From the NCBI GenBank assembly GCA_900708905.1, contig CAADRB010000017.1:970070-1034069 (forward strand): a stretch of 64,000 nt of DNA. The letters run 5' to 3'. Positions 26,101 to 39,061 of the stretch are shown here, piece after piece. A program made the position numbers and the translations under genes. The notes below the pieces were generated by a model that saw only the letters and a program-made list of their open reading frames with translations, was not told the DNA's origin and ran no database searches. This DNA is from Hymenolepis diminuta. Its lineage: Eukaryota; Platyhelminthes; Cestoda; Cyclophyllidea; Hymenolepididae. How positions within the stretch are numbered: the first letter of the stretch is position 1; each line of letters begins with the position of its first letter.

Positions 26101-28861
26101 TTTTGTATGATTATTTATAGAATGAAATTCAAAATGTGAATAAATAAAGAGCTCTTAATCAGTACTATTTTTGTTACTTCAAAGTGAATAAAAGCGTCTT
26201 TACCATTCCAATCCTCTTTTAATATTTTATTCCCGTTTGATGAAATAGACCGGGACTGGGCTAATCAGCGGATGTGCAAGTCCCTCTATGTGTAGCTGAT
26301 CCATAGAATTTGATGAGAGCATAACAGACGCAGATGGTTCTCAAAAGGCTTGTTATTATCCGCAACCGGACTGAAGGTATACCCATGGTGAATGATCTAT
26401 TTGTTCCCAACCATTACATGATAGTTTTCTCCATTTTCATTTTATTTTTCAACCTTGCTCTTTGTAAATTAAGAGCTATGTAGCCGATTTTTTCATTCCT
26501 GGTCATCAATCTCTTTTTTGGTCATTTTATGGCACAGGGTGTGAACGGGTGATGTGGACTAAGGAGGTCATTGATTTTGCGGTAATAGAGGGAGTTGAGG
26601 TCATGCTAGCTCTCACAGGATATGACGAAATCACAAACAGTTAATGCGAAGAAAATGGCTCATCCAATTCCATCCGCGCTCTACGCTGGACCCCATTTAC
26701 TAGACTGTATGGAGATGTCATTTGTATTCTAGAGACATTCAGTAAGTTTTCAATGATGCAATTTGGTAGTATCTCAAATTCTCACTCGATTCATGCTGGA
26801 TTAGCACCAGACTACGTCGATCTCTCTCATCTCTGATCGTAGATTATAACGAATAGCTGCGAGTAAATAATCCGCAGAATAAGTTCCTCCACTTCCATTT
26901 TAATCCTGCAAAAAAAGTCAAAAAGTTTATTTTGTTAGGCTAACTGATCTTTAATAGACGATTTCGAAACTATTTAAGCTGCCAAGAATAACGATAGCGG
27001 TTAATGTAAACTACAATATTTAAAGTCAGTTATCATCGATATAAGATATAAACTTCCTTAAAATAAATTTAAATTTCTGTATTCTTGGGGAAGCAGACTT
27101 AGAAGTAATCACCAGGCCACCGATGACGTTCATTGATATCAAGACGACAGTAGCAATTGAACATGATTTCGCTAGACGTGTGTGTTACTTCTTTAGAGCT
27201 CCTGATATTTTGTTCATAATCGAGATGGTTCATTAAACTTATAAGAATCAGTGCAAATTTCTTACATTCACTTTCTTTGAACCTATTTGTAGAGATATAC
27301 AATTACGAAACGACGCATGAAAACCAACCTCCATTCAAGAAAAATTTACGATAAGAACAGTACGTTAAGTCCTTTCAACTAGCCTATAACGAAACCCATT
27401 AGCCCCAAATATCTCAGGTCAATATATTCATACTCTTCAGAGTCGAAATGTCTCCAACAAATGTAATTATGTTTTGCTTATTGCGAATTATATCTGACTA
27501 TTTAGATGCTATGAACTTAAAAATAATGAAACTCAGGGATGCTCTAAAAAAGGAATGTGTATTGTCTGAATTAGTTTATAGAAAAAGTCGAATAAAATAA
27601 ATAAAATCTTCAGCATTCACTTCAGTCTCATCCAAATTTTCAATTTCCATAAATTCAACTTATTGCTTGAAGGAATCGTCATGCATTGATCTTCCTATAT
27701 TACCACTAACAAAAAGGGTTTGTCACTTTATTCAATCCATCCCCAATAGTATCAAATTAAAATAAGCCTCTGAGTTAAACTCACATGATCTCTGTGCGAC
27801 ACGCATATGTTTCAAAGGCCTCTGATAGTCAGCTGACACTAATTAACTAGTGGTCTGCTCTTCTGGTAAGAATTTTTCCAGCTCAATACTTCAAGAGAAA
27901 ATGAGGGTCATATTCAGGTGGAAGAGTTCAAGTTAATTTATTAAAATATGTGAAAAATAAAATAAAAGGAATGTTAGTTGTGCATCTACAAACAACGTTT
28001 CTTTATGTTATATGAATGAATCCATTCAAGTTGTATTTAAATGATTGTAAACGAATTTATCGCACGCTTTTTAAATCAAGTGTTGACTAGGCTAATGAAG
28101 CGAAATAAGACGCTAGTATTCTCACAAAATTTCTTAACCCTAGAGGTTTCCCCACGGCTGAGGCTATTAAAGGACAATATTAAAACATAATACTTTCAAT
28201 CAAGGGCCGTTGTCGTTTCATAGCAAGTTCTTTTTTGGTAAAGTGGTATTACATCTGCTGAAAGGAATAAAAAATCGATAGTAGGAATGAATATTTTTGG
28301 ATGTATGATTGTTTAGGTTGTGTAAGCTTATTTCACTCTTTATTTCAAGTTTGAACACTGAATTCACTCCACAGATTAATCATAAACTATAACACCACTA
28401 GCCATTCAGTTCGTCGCAGTGCGTAGTTCATTATGCTCACCTTATTCTGCTATTAGATGAATTATGACTGATTCGAGAAAAAAGTAATTAAAAAGTGATT
28501 AACGGATACCATTGTTTTACAAAAAACATATTCAGTCTGATTTTTTACCCTTTAACCTATTAAACTAATCTAAGTCGAGAATTTTAAAAGGCATTTTACT
28601 TATTCAATAAAGGTGGAAAAGTGTGGAGGGATGGAATTGCCCACTTCAGTTTATTCCTCTATTTGATATTTTGATTAATCGAAATGATTAATTAACTGAT
28701 TATGGACGTTGATTAAAACCGATTGGCTAAAATCTACTAATAGCCCAGTTATTTAAGGGAAGTGTTAACAACATTTTACTTGGGTAGAATGATGGTATTC
28801 AGGAACTGCTGATCAAAATCTCAATTTCTGCCACCCCTCTTCCCCCTTTGTTGGCTTGAAT
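20163..28861. other. Long non-coding stretch, no supported feature
   Basis: About 8.7 kb with no exon, RNA gene or clear transposon. The minus-strand frame at 23,614-23,886 (90 codons) is leucine- and serine-rich with no recognisable family. At 24,817 a CAGGGTGTATCAG string resembles the outer end of some mariner/Tc1 elements, but I found no partner end. At 24,995-25,005 there is a GGCCGGCC palindrome in a small GC-richer patch. Confidence 0.45.
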
Positions 28862-28985
28862 CAACTTGTGTGGTTACCCATTCACTTCATTGTATGTGGG
28901 CCGATATGCATCAATTTCGTGATCTATACTTGATAAATGGGCATGTTGGCCACTGCATCATTCCACCAGACTCCACAACCTGAAT
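28862..28985 (-). repeat. tRNA-derived SINE, copy C (diverged)
   Basis: This segment aligns with the copy at 29,222-29,407. GTGGGCCGATATGCATC here matches GTACCGATGGGCATC there, and a TTGGCCACTG end matches the TGCGCCACTTG A-box end. It has the same orientation as the next two copies, so three copies stand in a row within about 550 bp. Confidence 0.5.
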
Positions 28986-29040
28986 ATAATTTGTCTCTCC
29001 CTGTTATAAAGTGTATTCCCCTATTTCGATACCCTTTTCA

Positions 29041-29155
29041 TGTGGTAGGCTTCACCACTGCTGTTGGCCATTCCCCTCACTGGGTGTGTGCTGATGGTTA
29101 CTGAACCCGGATATGTAACTTAACAGACGAATAAATTAATCGCTTGGCCAACAAT
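29041..29155 (-). repeat. tRNA-derived SINE, copy B
   Basis: The block TGGCCATTCCCCTCACTGGG here matches TGGCCTTTCCGCCCACTAGG in copy A, followed by GCTGATGG against ACCGATGG. On the minus strand it carries CCGGGTTCAGTAACC, which retains a GGTTC core like a pol III B box. The end distal to that, TCGCTTGGCCAAC, corresponds to the A-box end of copy A and is eroded. Confidence 0.6.
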
Positions 29156-29221
29156 GCGCATTATTTTGTAAAGCTATAAAGTCAATATAAGAAAGTAGTT
29201 GTCAGAGCTCATTTTGGGTAA

Positions 29222-29407
29222 ATGGAGGGCATCATAGAGCTTCCCTCAGGCGAAACTCGAATTTTGTCATCCCCTTTATTAGCCAGACACAATCACTGTG
29301 GCTGGCCTTTCCGCCCACTAGGTGAGTACCGATGGGCATCGAATTTGCGACCACTGACTTCCCAGACGCGAACGTTAACCTCTGCGCCACTTGAGCGTGC
29401 TATTTAG
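29222..29407 (-). repeat. tRNA-derived SINE, copy A (best preserved)
   Basis: Read on the minus strand, the element starts with a tRNA-like head. The A box TGGCGCAGAGG lies at 29,379-29,389 and the B box AATTCGATGCC at 29,335-29,345, against a consensus of GGTTCGANTCC. They are 33 bp apart, as in real tRNA genes. The head is followed by a non-tRNA body that includes TGTGTCTGGCTAATAAAGG. The sequence does not fold as an intact tRNA by eye and continues past where a tRNA would end, so it is a SINE and not a tRNA gene. A 61-codon plus-strand frame across it is incidental. Such elements are copied by the machinery of a partner LINE, and no partner was recognised in this window. Confidence 0.7.
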
Positions 29408-29984
29408 TATATTTTGGTTATTATAAATTTGAACAGAAGTTGGAAGTGGTTTTCTATGACCTCGTTTTATGAATAAAAAGAACAGATAGCTAAGACGGTA
29501 TGGCTTAGAAGATGATTAAAAGGCCTTGACCCTGCAGGGTCATCCAAATATGCATGTTCTAAGGGCACACGCGCCCTCCGTCCTTGTAATGTCGGACTGA
29601 AGTGTGCAGGCTTACTGGATTTAGCCTGAAAACTCTACGACGCTTTCTTAAACAGGAAGCGGAAGAATGATGGATCGATTATTATTTAAAGGTGGAGATG
29701 TTGTTGCTTAAGATTAAACTGCCTTTGTTACCATTGAAGATGGGTGGGTGGTGGAAGAGTGAACTGAAAATGGCAGACATAGAAAAAAGGAGAGATGTCA
29801 TCTTTTGCTTTTCACTAAGTAGTTCAATTTGAATCTTGAGCTTGATGGAAAATTATTTCAGTCTATGGCTCCTACTGCTGTTGTATCTCAACACAAATTA
29901 AGCTTGGCAACGGAATTAAGATAACCTTAAATATGCTTCCCTGCTTGTTGATTTATATATATATATAAGATTTTTTAATTTGTT
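29408..29984. other. Non-coding, with a perfect 16-bp palindrome
   Basis: TGACCCTGCAGGGTCA at 29,527-29,542 equals its own reverse complement. Its two arms resemble nuclear-receptor half sites (GGGTCA type) in everted order with a 4-bp spacer. Nothing shows that it is used. A short TA run lies at about 29,954-29,967 just before the next repeat. Confidence 0.5.
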
Positions 29985-30200
29985 GACAACCTCCACCATA
30001 ATTGGACAACAGGTCGAGTAACACTGGATATCGCGGACAAGAATTAGTTCTGTCATCCATTGAGGAATCTTGAAGTTTAAATTTTGGAGCCACCCATTAG
30101 GTAAATAAAGCCCAGCGCGGTTCCTCCAACCAAATGAGGTAAGACACCTCAATACTCTAATTTTACTTCCAACATCCCTAGATCCCTTTCGCCTTTATTG
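29985..30200 (+). repeat. Interspersed repeat family R5, copy 2
   Basis: The block GTCGAGTAACACTGGATATC matches GTTGATAAACACTAGGCATC at about 63,074, and AGTTTAAATTTTGGAGCC follows in the same order as AATTTGAATTTTGAAGTGC there. The tail, ATCCCTAGATCCCTTTCGCC, is the pyrimidine-rich tail type of the family. An incidental 78-codon frame crosses it on the minus strand. Confidence 0.55.
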
Positions 30201-33200
30201 AACTCAGAGTTAACCACTTCTACTTTCTTTCCCACAACGAAAAAACTGTTTTTGGCCTGCTGTGGGTTGTAATAATAGCTCTTGCTATCTGAACGACTAT
30301 CTAAAGGAAAGAAGCCTTCCTAGAAATAACATTCCAAATAAAATTTTCGTCAACATCTGAACTATTGTTTCGGTATTGTACCCCTCTTATAAGAAAGTTC
30401 AAGTCTACTATTGGGAAGAGTTTACAAACACTTATATTGGTCAGACAAGTAGAATCCTGATACCTCTCCGTTAAGAAGCTCGCATTCTTCCGCCCCTCTT
30501 TCAACCATCCAACTTTTTAAGTGACTTAAATTATTGCTTTGAAGAAGAACTGATCCGCTTGAAAGTGATATCCCAAAAATTCGGTATGTCGTAAGATACT
30601 ATTGAGAGCTTTATAACACCACATTAATTTGTGCTATTTACATAGAGTGGACTCATAAAACTAATAATGTGTCATAAAATGCAAAGGACTGGGCGAGGGA
30701 TAATGAAAATAAATGTGTCCTCGAAATTAGCTGAACGAAATGGACATTATGTGAATGATTAATTCAGTGAAATGAAGTTACCTTAACGTGTCTTAAATGC
30801 CTAGGCAGCTAAACTAAAATTGCTCAGAATCTGGCTGTTTCGTCTACTTAATTTCATTAATAAAGTAATAAGTATTCCATTTCGAGGTGAGGAAGAAAGC
30901 GTTACTAGAATTTTCACACATATTATCCTCCTATTGGCTTCATTTTTGCTCTAATGGCTTTCAGACTACTTCGCTTAGAAGCAGTAGCAGTAGTAGTCGC
31001 CTTACTTAAAATATCATCCTTTTTATTAATTTTCTCTTTCTTTTGTTTCCTCCTTCAAAACAAAAACTTATTCAAAACAATAATAACATTTCCTACTGTT
31101 TAATTGTGATTTTTTTGTTGAAAATTATTTTATCTTAATTATACCTGACCATGTCAAAAAAATTTGATATCTTTCGAAAATTAATAGTTGAGAAATATCA
31201 GAATGGAGTGATGTTTATTTTTAATTTCACAAATCTTATGCTAAACTTAACAAATGTTTGCAAAATAGAGTACACTGTCTGAGATATGAGAGTTTAAACA
31301 GTCACATAAATGATCTAGGCTGTCCATTAATGCTACTTTACATCAGATTCCGACGGAAAAAGAGGAGAACATTATAATTCAACGAAAGCTTCATTCCGTT
31401 CCTTTATCAAGGAAAAATGTATAAAACATTTAGGGGATTAATTCACTAACTGGGTAGGTCGGAACACAACTGTGAATAAATTTCACTTTCATGCAGTAAC
31501 AGCAATTGAAACGTCCAGTTCCCGGTGAAAGAATTTCATTCACAAAATCATACAATTCGACTTTCTTCCCATTAAATGAGTGGATAATGTTTCTCCATAT
31601 ATAGTAATAATCCTGTAATTACGAATATGATTTTTCATCACAAGAGCGTAAGCTAACTGTTAGTAGAAAGCGGCTTGATCGCATAACTTACTAATGCGGT
31701 ACTGAAATAGCTGTCAAGACGATTATTTCATTCAAAATTGAGTAGAAAGGGTACATTTACAACATTATTAATGCCGATTTATTGGAATTCCAATTAAGTG
31801 TCCTTATAAGGAATGAAAATTATACAAAAGTTGCTATTTAAAATGTAGATATGGAGAAAAAAGTGGCAAAGGTAACTGTTATTGTAGAAGTAAAATGTCA
31901 TATGTCTTAACGCGAGAACTGTAATTTGCAGAAGAATATCTTTGACGATCATTACATTTAAGTTCTTCGTTGAAAATGCAATGACATAGAGTACTTGTTC
32001 GATCGTCTCAGAGATAATCCACGATTGCTATTCTATTTTACCCAGTTTTCTGCTCTCGTCCCCTCATTCAGTGCATGATTCTCCCTCGGCCTTTAAGCTG
32101 TTTACCGATTTTTTCCATTCTCTAATACTATTATGTGTTGCGTCATGCGATTAGCGCTTCCTACTGCAAACTGGGAGGTCCAGAGCATCAAGCTAAAATC
32201 TTATCCCATAGGAGCTAATTTGCCATCCCCAATCTACCAAATACTAGAAGGCGGGAGAGTGACTGAATGAGTCTTATTGGTTTAGTACATCAACATAATT
32301 TTAATAGACAATTTATGAGCGAATGAAGGTTTTCTAGGGATAATCTGCGTCCTAACTTTACGGGAGGATTCAAAAGTTCACATGTTGGGCTTTACTCAGC
32401 TTCCCGATCACATTTCTTCTAAAAATCGAAATATTCTGTCACTTTCCCATCTTGTTTTAGTGGAGTTCAGAAGACTCGGAAATTAGTTGAGTTCGGAAGC
32501 TTAGTAAATTTTCTCTTTATCAAGTTAATGAGTTAGGCCACGGGTTCAGGTCCCATTGTGTTAGAGATCAAGGAAGGAAGAATAGAGTATAAGTTTCATT
32601 CCTGCACTCAGAGTATTACCTCCTGAAACGCATTCCCTAAAAATAAAGAGAATATTTGATAATAATGCAGATGAATTAATTTTGAGAGATTAATGCTATT
32701 ACGATACAATAAAAAATAATGTTACCATTTTGTTTTCAGCTTATGATTAAAATCGTTGCAACGTTTAAGTGAATGTAACACACCCCAAATATCACGCAGT
32801 CAATGAGTACTTGTTCTTAATGGCTAGCATGAACAATCGTCAATTCACAATTAACAGTAGTTAACTGTGAGCTTATTTATTTAGAACTTTGAACTCTCCT
32901 GACTACTGACGCAAATCTATCCTCCTCTGCTTCAAAAAGGACTGTAAAACCTTAAAAAACTGTCGGAAGGGCATAATAAAACAACGCGCATCTGCTACTA
33001 CCATGTAGACAGCTAATTGTTCATTCGTGCTCTCTCTATCCCCTCTTCCATATGAGCGTTTAAGCTAAAAGTAATAGTTGATTTTTTCCTTCTCTATACT
33101 ATGCATAACAGAGCAATTCAAATGTTGTCCGGAAGTTGGAAAGTTATTCGCCACATTCAAACAAAATATCGGGCAACACCCATTTACATGACTTGCGGTT

Positions 33201-33399
33201 ATTCTTCATCTATACAGGCGCTGATTTGTCTATTCAACCAAAATTGCCTACATAGAGGTAAAAAGCATCAAAAATGAATAAAATTTATTGAGACTTAAAT
33301 CCCTATTAAAAGGCAAGATAATCACGAAAATGTCCTATTTAAATGGCTGAAAATATCTTAAGATCATAGCTGATGGGTATTCTCATTAGAAAGTTATAA
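30201..33399. other. Non-coding stretch, no supported feature
   Basis: No gene seen. Around 32,538 the string GGGTTCAGGTCCC resembles a pol III B box, but I see no matching A box at tRNA spacing and no similarity to the SINE copies, so it is not called. Confidence 0.45.
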
Positions 33400-33860
33400 A
33401 ATATTCTTAAATCGGTGAACAATTTATAGTAGGGTAACTACTACTTAAATGGCCCTCTCTACTCAGAGAGATTTGGAGAGTTGTTGGGCTTTCTGGATGA
33501 TACTGCCGCCCCAATGCGCGCGCAAATAGAGGGGCGTGGGGATTAGGGTTTCCAGTTGAGGAATTGCGCGTAAGTGCGGCGGTAGTTGCAAGCACACACG
33601 CAAGCAAGCACTATTGCTCTCCTCGCTAGTTTTCTATTTCGATCGATAATATAATCACGTACGGCCGCGCAGAGGAGTGGGAGAGAGCAAAGCTAGGCTC
33701 GGCCTAAACGCTGCTGCTGGACAACTGTGTTATGGGCTGGGCCATAGCCATAGAGGCTGGGCGAGGCTAGAGGGAAAACTCGATCCCATTATCTCACTGG
33801 CAAATTCGGTCATATTAACACAACTCTGGGCAGGCTGAGCAGAGGTGTGAATTTTAGGGG
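33400..33860. other. GC-richer, CpG-containing patch
   Basis: This patch contrasts with its AT-rich surroundings, with CpG-dense strings such as GCGCGCGC near 33,517 and CGGCCGCGC near 33,663. On the minus strand a TATAAAT string lies at about 33,421-33,428. A 66-codon minus-strand frame is rich in Thr, Ser and Pro with no known domain. It could be a promoter or an untranslated exon of an unseen transcript. I cannot assign a gene. Confidence 0.35.
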
Positions 33861-34459
33861 CATTGAGAAGCAGTTGTGCATATGATAACATGAATATATA
33901 TTATAATATGACATTTTTGGGTGTTAAAGTGTTTTGTTCTCACCTTCTAGGAGAATGAAGACTGATAACAACAGAGAAAATGTCTAGGAAAGGAAAGGGA
34001 TTCTATTCTCCCTGATGAGAGCTTAAAATGATTGGCTAAAGTGGTAAAAGGCTTTGGGAGTGACAGGTTTTTAATTGAGAATTGAGAGAGAAAAGGTTTT
34101 TCATTTAATTGAGTCTAATAAGTGTTAAATTACTTGATTAACATATACATCGGTAAAATTACCTGTAATTTGAGTCACTTTAAACATGTGAAAACATGAA
34201 GTAAACACTTTGAACCACGTGTTCTGGTAAGTAAGATGAAAGTGTAGGCTTAAAAAAACTGTATTAAAATAACCTCTGACTAATGAGCTACACCTAATTC
34301 TAATATACACCCAGAAATATCGATCACAGTAGCATTAATTATATTAAAAATAATTGAATTTAATGGTGCTTAAATTCTAGTGAGTTCTAATATGTTTAAC
34401 ATTCTTTGCTAATCTCATCTATCCGCTCATGGCTCTAAGAAGGTACAAATGAATTAGCC

Positions 34460-34690
34460 ATTCAAATGTATCAACTGGTCAGCCAACATTGAATATTGTG
34501 GACATGAAGTCACACTCAGGGATCAAATTATGAAAATGGAGCATTGGAACATTTGGATATCACGGGGTGAATAACACCCATTAAGTGCTTTAGTGGTTCC
34601 GAAATTCAACAAGGTAAAATTAGAGATCTCCCAACTTCATGATTTTACTCCTATTTGAAATCCCTCCTCATTTCATCCCCCGCTGCACTA
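34460..34690 (+). repeat. Interspersed repeat family R5, copy 3
   Basis: The order of motifs is the same as in the other copies: CAACTGGTCAGCCAACATTG, then GATCAAATTATGAAAATGGAG, then a TTTGAAATCCC...TTTCATCCCC tail. It aligns well with copy 2 at 29,985-30,200 and with copy 5 at 57,550. No open frame is conserved among the copies. Confidence 0.6.
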
Positions 34691-37509
34691 TCTTGCAATT
34701 TCACCTATTCAAATTTTATTACATTATTAAAAATTGTAAATGTTTCTTGCATCACCATGAATAAAAATATAAAATTTAGAGGACACACAACGTGTGGCTT
34801 CATATGAATGTGTTTGTCCTTTAGTAAACGTAATAAATATCTTTCTGTAGAAGTGATATAACGCTCAGAAATGTTATGTCGATAAGCATTACATGTTGAT
34901 TGAATAGGTCAAGTCGCATGTATGGGAAGGAAAGGAGAGAGGTGGCTGAAAATCTATCCCTTCTTACCGATTCAAAGTTTAAGAAATATATATGCGAAGA
35001 TTAGTTAAAAGAGATTAGTAATCTCCAGATGTGCTCGTACAACCAGTCTCATCCCGCGTTATTTTCTAGCCCGAAATCTCTTATTGTAGCCAGAATTGAA
35101 GACTTTATATTTTTCTTTATAGCAAGAAAGTAGGAACACACAGTTTGAAAGAAAACGCTTCTATTATGATCGTTCGAATAAATGATAGTCATTTCATATT
35201 CTTGCTTTTGGCGTCTGAATTTCATTGAGTTATAAGAAGTTTGCTTACCTCTCAGAAAAGTAGAAGCCAATCCCGCAGTCAAAAAATTAGGGGAGAAAGA
35301 GTACGATCTGTATTAATTCGAAATCCTTACCCCTTTTGCAGTGATGGGTAGGATTTGTCATCAAAATATCCTTTAATTTGATTCAGTATTGTAAGTAGAG
35401 AAACGTAGAGATGACGCTTTTGCACTTGACATCTCAGCTACTCTCAGCTTTTATAAGACCTTAGGAATTAATATTTGGCTAACTTATATTTATTAGTGTT
35501 CATTAAAATTATGGTTCAGTGATCAGTTCGATAGTTGTGAAATATTTCCTTCTTTCATGGTGAAAATAATGAAATTACATTTTGACTGTGCCGCACAAAT
35601 AACGGGTGACTTTATCTTGAAAAACGTTATTTATAAAACGAAAGGAATCCTTGAAAATTCCTAATGAACCCAGATCAAATAGAGTATCTTCACAAATATC
35701 ATATAAGAAAACCCTGTCTCTGGAAGCTTTGACTTTGCTTAAATCGGTTTAAATTGAAGCAGCGGATCGCCGTTTTATCATTTTATTTTGTAAGCAACAG
35801 GATTTCAATCCACCACTTAAATTGAGAATGATCACGCACTATGTAAGTTCCTTTTGGGGACACAGATAAAATAAAAATGCGACTTCATTCCACGCAAAGG
35901 TTTCTATCTATCTAACAGTGGAAAGGTGACATTCTGCAGGCATTAAAAATCTCAAATAGCTTAAAACTCAAATGTGGGGAATTGTTACAAGTGCACCAGG
36001 ATTTTAAAGATGTTTCATGAATTTCACCTGTTTATGATAATTGCTTTATAAGTGAGAATGGCAGACGTCAAATTACCGAGAGCGCATTTGAAATTCTTTA
36101 ATTAAAGCCCATTTCGCAATGCTTATTTAGGGAGAACGAATTTGAGAGATTTCCCGCAGATTCACAGAAGCACATAGATTCTAGTAACAAATGAATTTAA
36201 AGTTGTTTATTTCCGATAATCTTATGCCTGCTGCATTACTGATTTTTTACATCCTCGTCGTGATTTTTTCCACGCGTGTATTTCAGTATCAATTATTTAC
36301 ACCTGCGTCATTTTCTTAAGAAAAAAATGGTTAATACGAGATCATTCTCAAAAGATAATATTAAACCAGTTTAACAATTTCCCTAATAAATAGTCATTAA
36401 CGAAATTACACAATTTCAACTTGTAAATTAAGGTTAATTTATCAGATCATATTCAAGGCTTCGTTTAATAAGCGCAAACAACTATTAACACGAAATATTT
36501 CAACCGGCAATTTCAGTGAATCGAATACCACTTTATGAACATGATTAGATCTTAAGGGTACGCCCGTATAAATGATACTAACTACTAGTTCGGTCTAACA
36601 TATCCTATCTCACCCTAGAGCTACATTAGGCACAAAGTTTGCTACGAAATTGGCCCACTAGCTTTTAAGATTTACCTGACCTCCCTTTGCTGTGGTTAGA
36701 GTGAGAGCTTAAAACAATTCCATTAGCGAACGTGACAAGCAATTTAAAGTCCAAGGAGGCAATCAGGGGTTAGCTAGGCGTCACCCTCGTAAATTAACTC
36801 GGCTATTCGTAGTCGTGCCCAAAAGCATAGGACGAGAGAAGCGGAAATATAATAGCTCTCAACAGCAAAGCCATAGGAGTGAGAGGAAACGAAATTGACT
36901 GGCAACCCAGAAATAAACCATTAAGTTGTACCGCCTTATCCGATCTCCTCATTTGGGCGTAGCCTAAAGCACCCCTGCGCCCTACTCCTATCATAGCAAC
37001 ACAATCCCGAAATAGTAAAAGACATTGTACCATGTGTGTAAAGACAATATATTTGAATGTTGCCATTAACAACTGATAGGTAGTCCAGACTTTGCACAGC
37101 AAGAAATTGACTCAGCCACGGATGGGTTAAATAAACTGGGAGGAATGAGAGATAAAGAGATGCATTTGAGAAGAAATTATTAGCCCCTCATTCAATGCTC
37201 ATTACCATCGTCAAAGCCCAAATAGAGCTTCGACAATCGACAATGAAATTAGAGGCTTTCGCTGAACGGGATCTAAAGTTAAGAGGTTTTGATGACTTAA
37301 TGAGAGAAAAGAAAAGCCAAGGATAGAGACGCTAATAAGGACCACAAGAAACACAAAACCTCAAATGGGGAACTACTTAGACGGTTTCGCTTGCGACAGA
37401 AATGTACAGTGGTAGTGATGGCGGAAAAAAACGCATCAATAACCAGGGATCTGGTCCCTTCATCGGGTCCAGTGGTAGATAGTTGTAAGCAAATAAGTGA
37501 TAAAAATGT
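34691..37509. other. Region downstream of calmodulin; no other gene seen
   Basis: Most of this is AT-rich non-coding DNA. A GC-richer part at about 36,590-37,100 includes a 99-codon minus-strand frame with no recognisable domain. It lies downstream of the calmodulin stop on the same strand, so it could be part of a long alternative 3' UTR, but nothing here proves transcription. Confidence 0.4.
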
Positions 37510-37515
37510 TTTATT
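37510..37515 (-). terminator. Likely poly(A) signal of calmodulin
   Basis: A canonical AATAAA on the minus strand lies about 152 nt past the calmodulin stop codon. It is the first AATAAA downstream of the stop, and no ATTAAA occurs before it. The cleavage site is not visible from sequence, and longer 3' ends are possible. Confidence 0.55.
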
Positions 37516-37666
37516 GTTGCTGTAAAAGAACCCATGCAGTAATGGAAACGGAGAAGGGGCGGGTGTGTATGTGTAAGGAACGATAAAGCGAGCATTTAAA
37601 TGGGAAGAAAATAAATGTGTATGAATACCACATTGATTTGAGAGTACGTGTATTTTCGAACGGCAA

Positions 37667-38988
<1,322 letters not shown>

Positions 38989-39058
38989 CTGTATAACAAG
39001 AAAATAAACATAAATACATAAATTACAAGTAAATTAACATTAGAAAACGAAAACCCAC

Positions 39059-39061
39059 CAT
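39059..39061 (-). other. Candidate calmodulin initiator exon (ATG)
   Basis: Animal calmodulin genes commonly have an intron directly after the ATG. Here an ATG on the minus strand is followed at once by GTGGGT, a plausible donor. It would create a 70-bp intron (38,989-39,058) ending TTGTTATACAG before the GCC codon for Ala2. The donor is not a strong match, and other ATG-GT sites lie further upstream (for example near 56,450, ATG followed by GTAAAT), so the true start may be kilobases away. Confidence 0.4.

Noticed and set aside
29222..29407. 61-codon plus-strand open frame
   Set aside because: It lies within the SINE, and the tRNA-like boxes on the minus strand explain the sequence.
32538..32552. 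GGGTTCAGGTCCC, a B-box-like string
   Set aside because: There is no A box at tRNA spacing, no cloverleaf by eye, and no alignment with the SINE copies.
36803..37102. 99-codon minus-strand frame downstream of calmodulin
   Set aside because: No recognisable domain and no conserved start context. It is more likely intergenic or a long 3' UTR.
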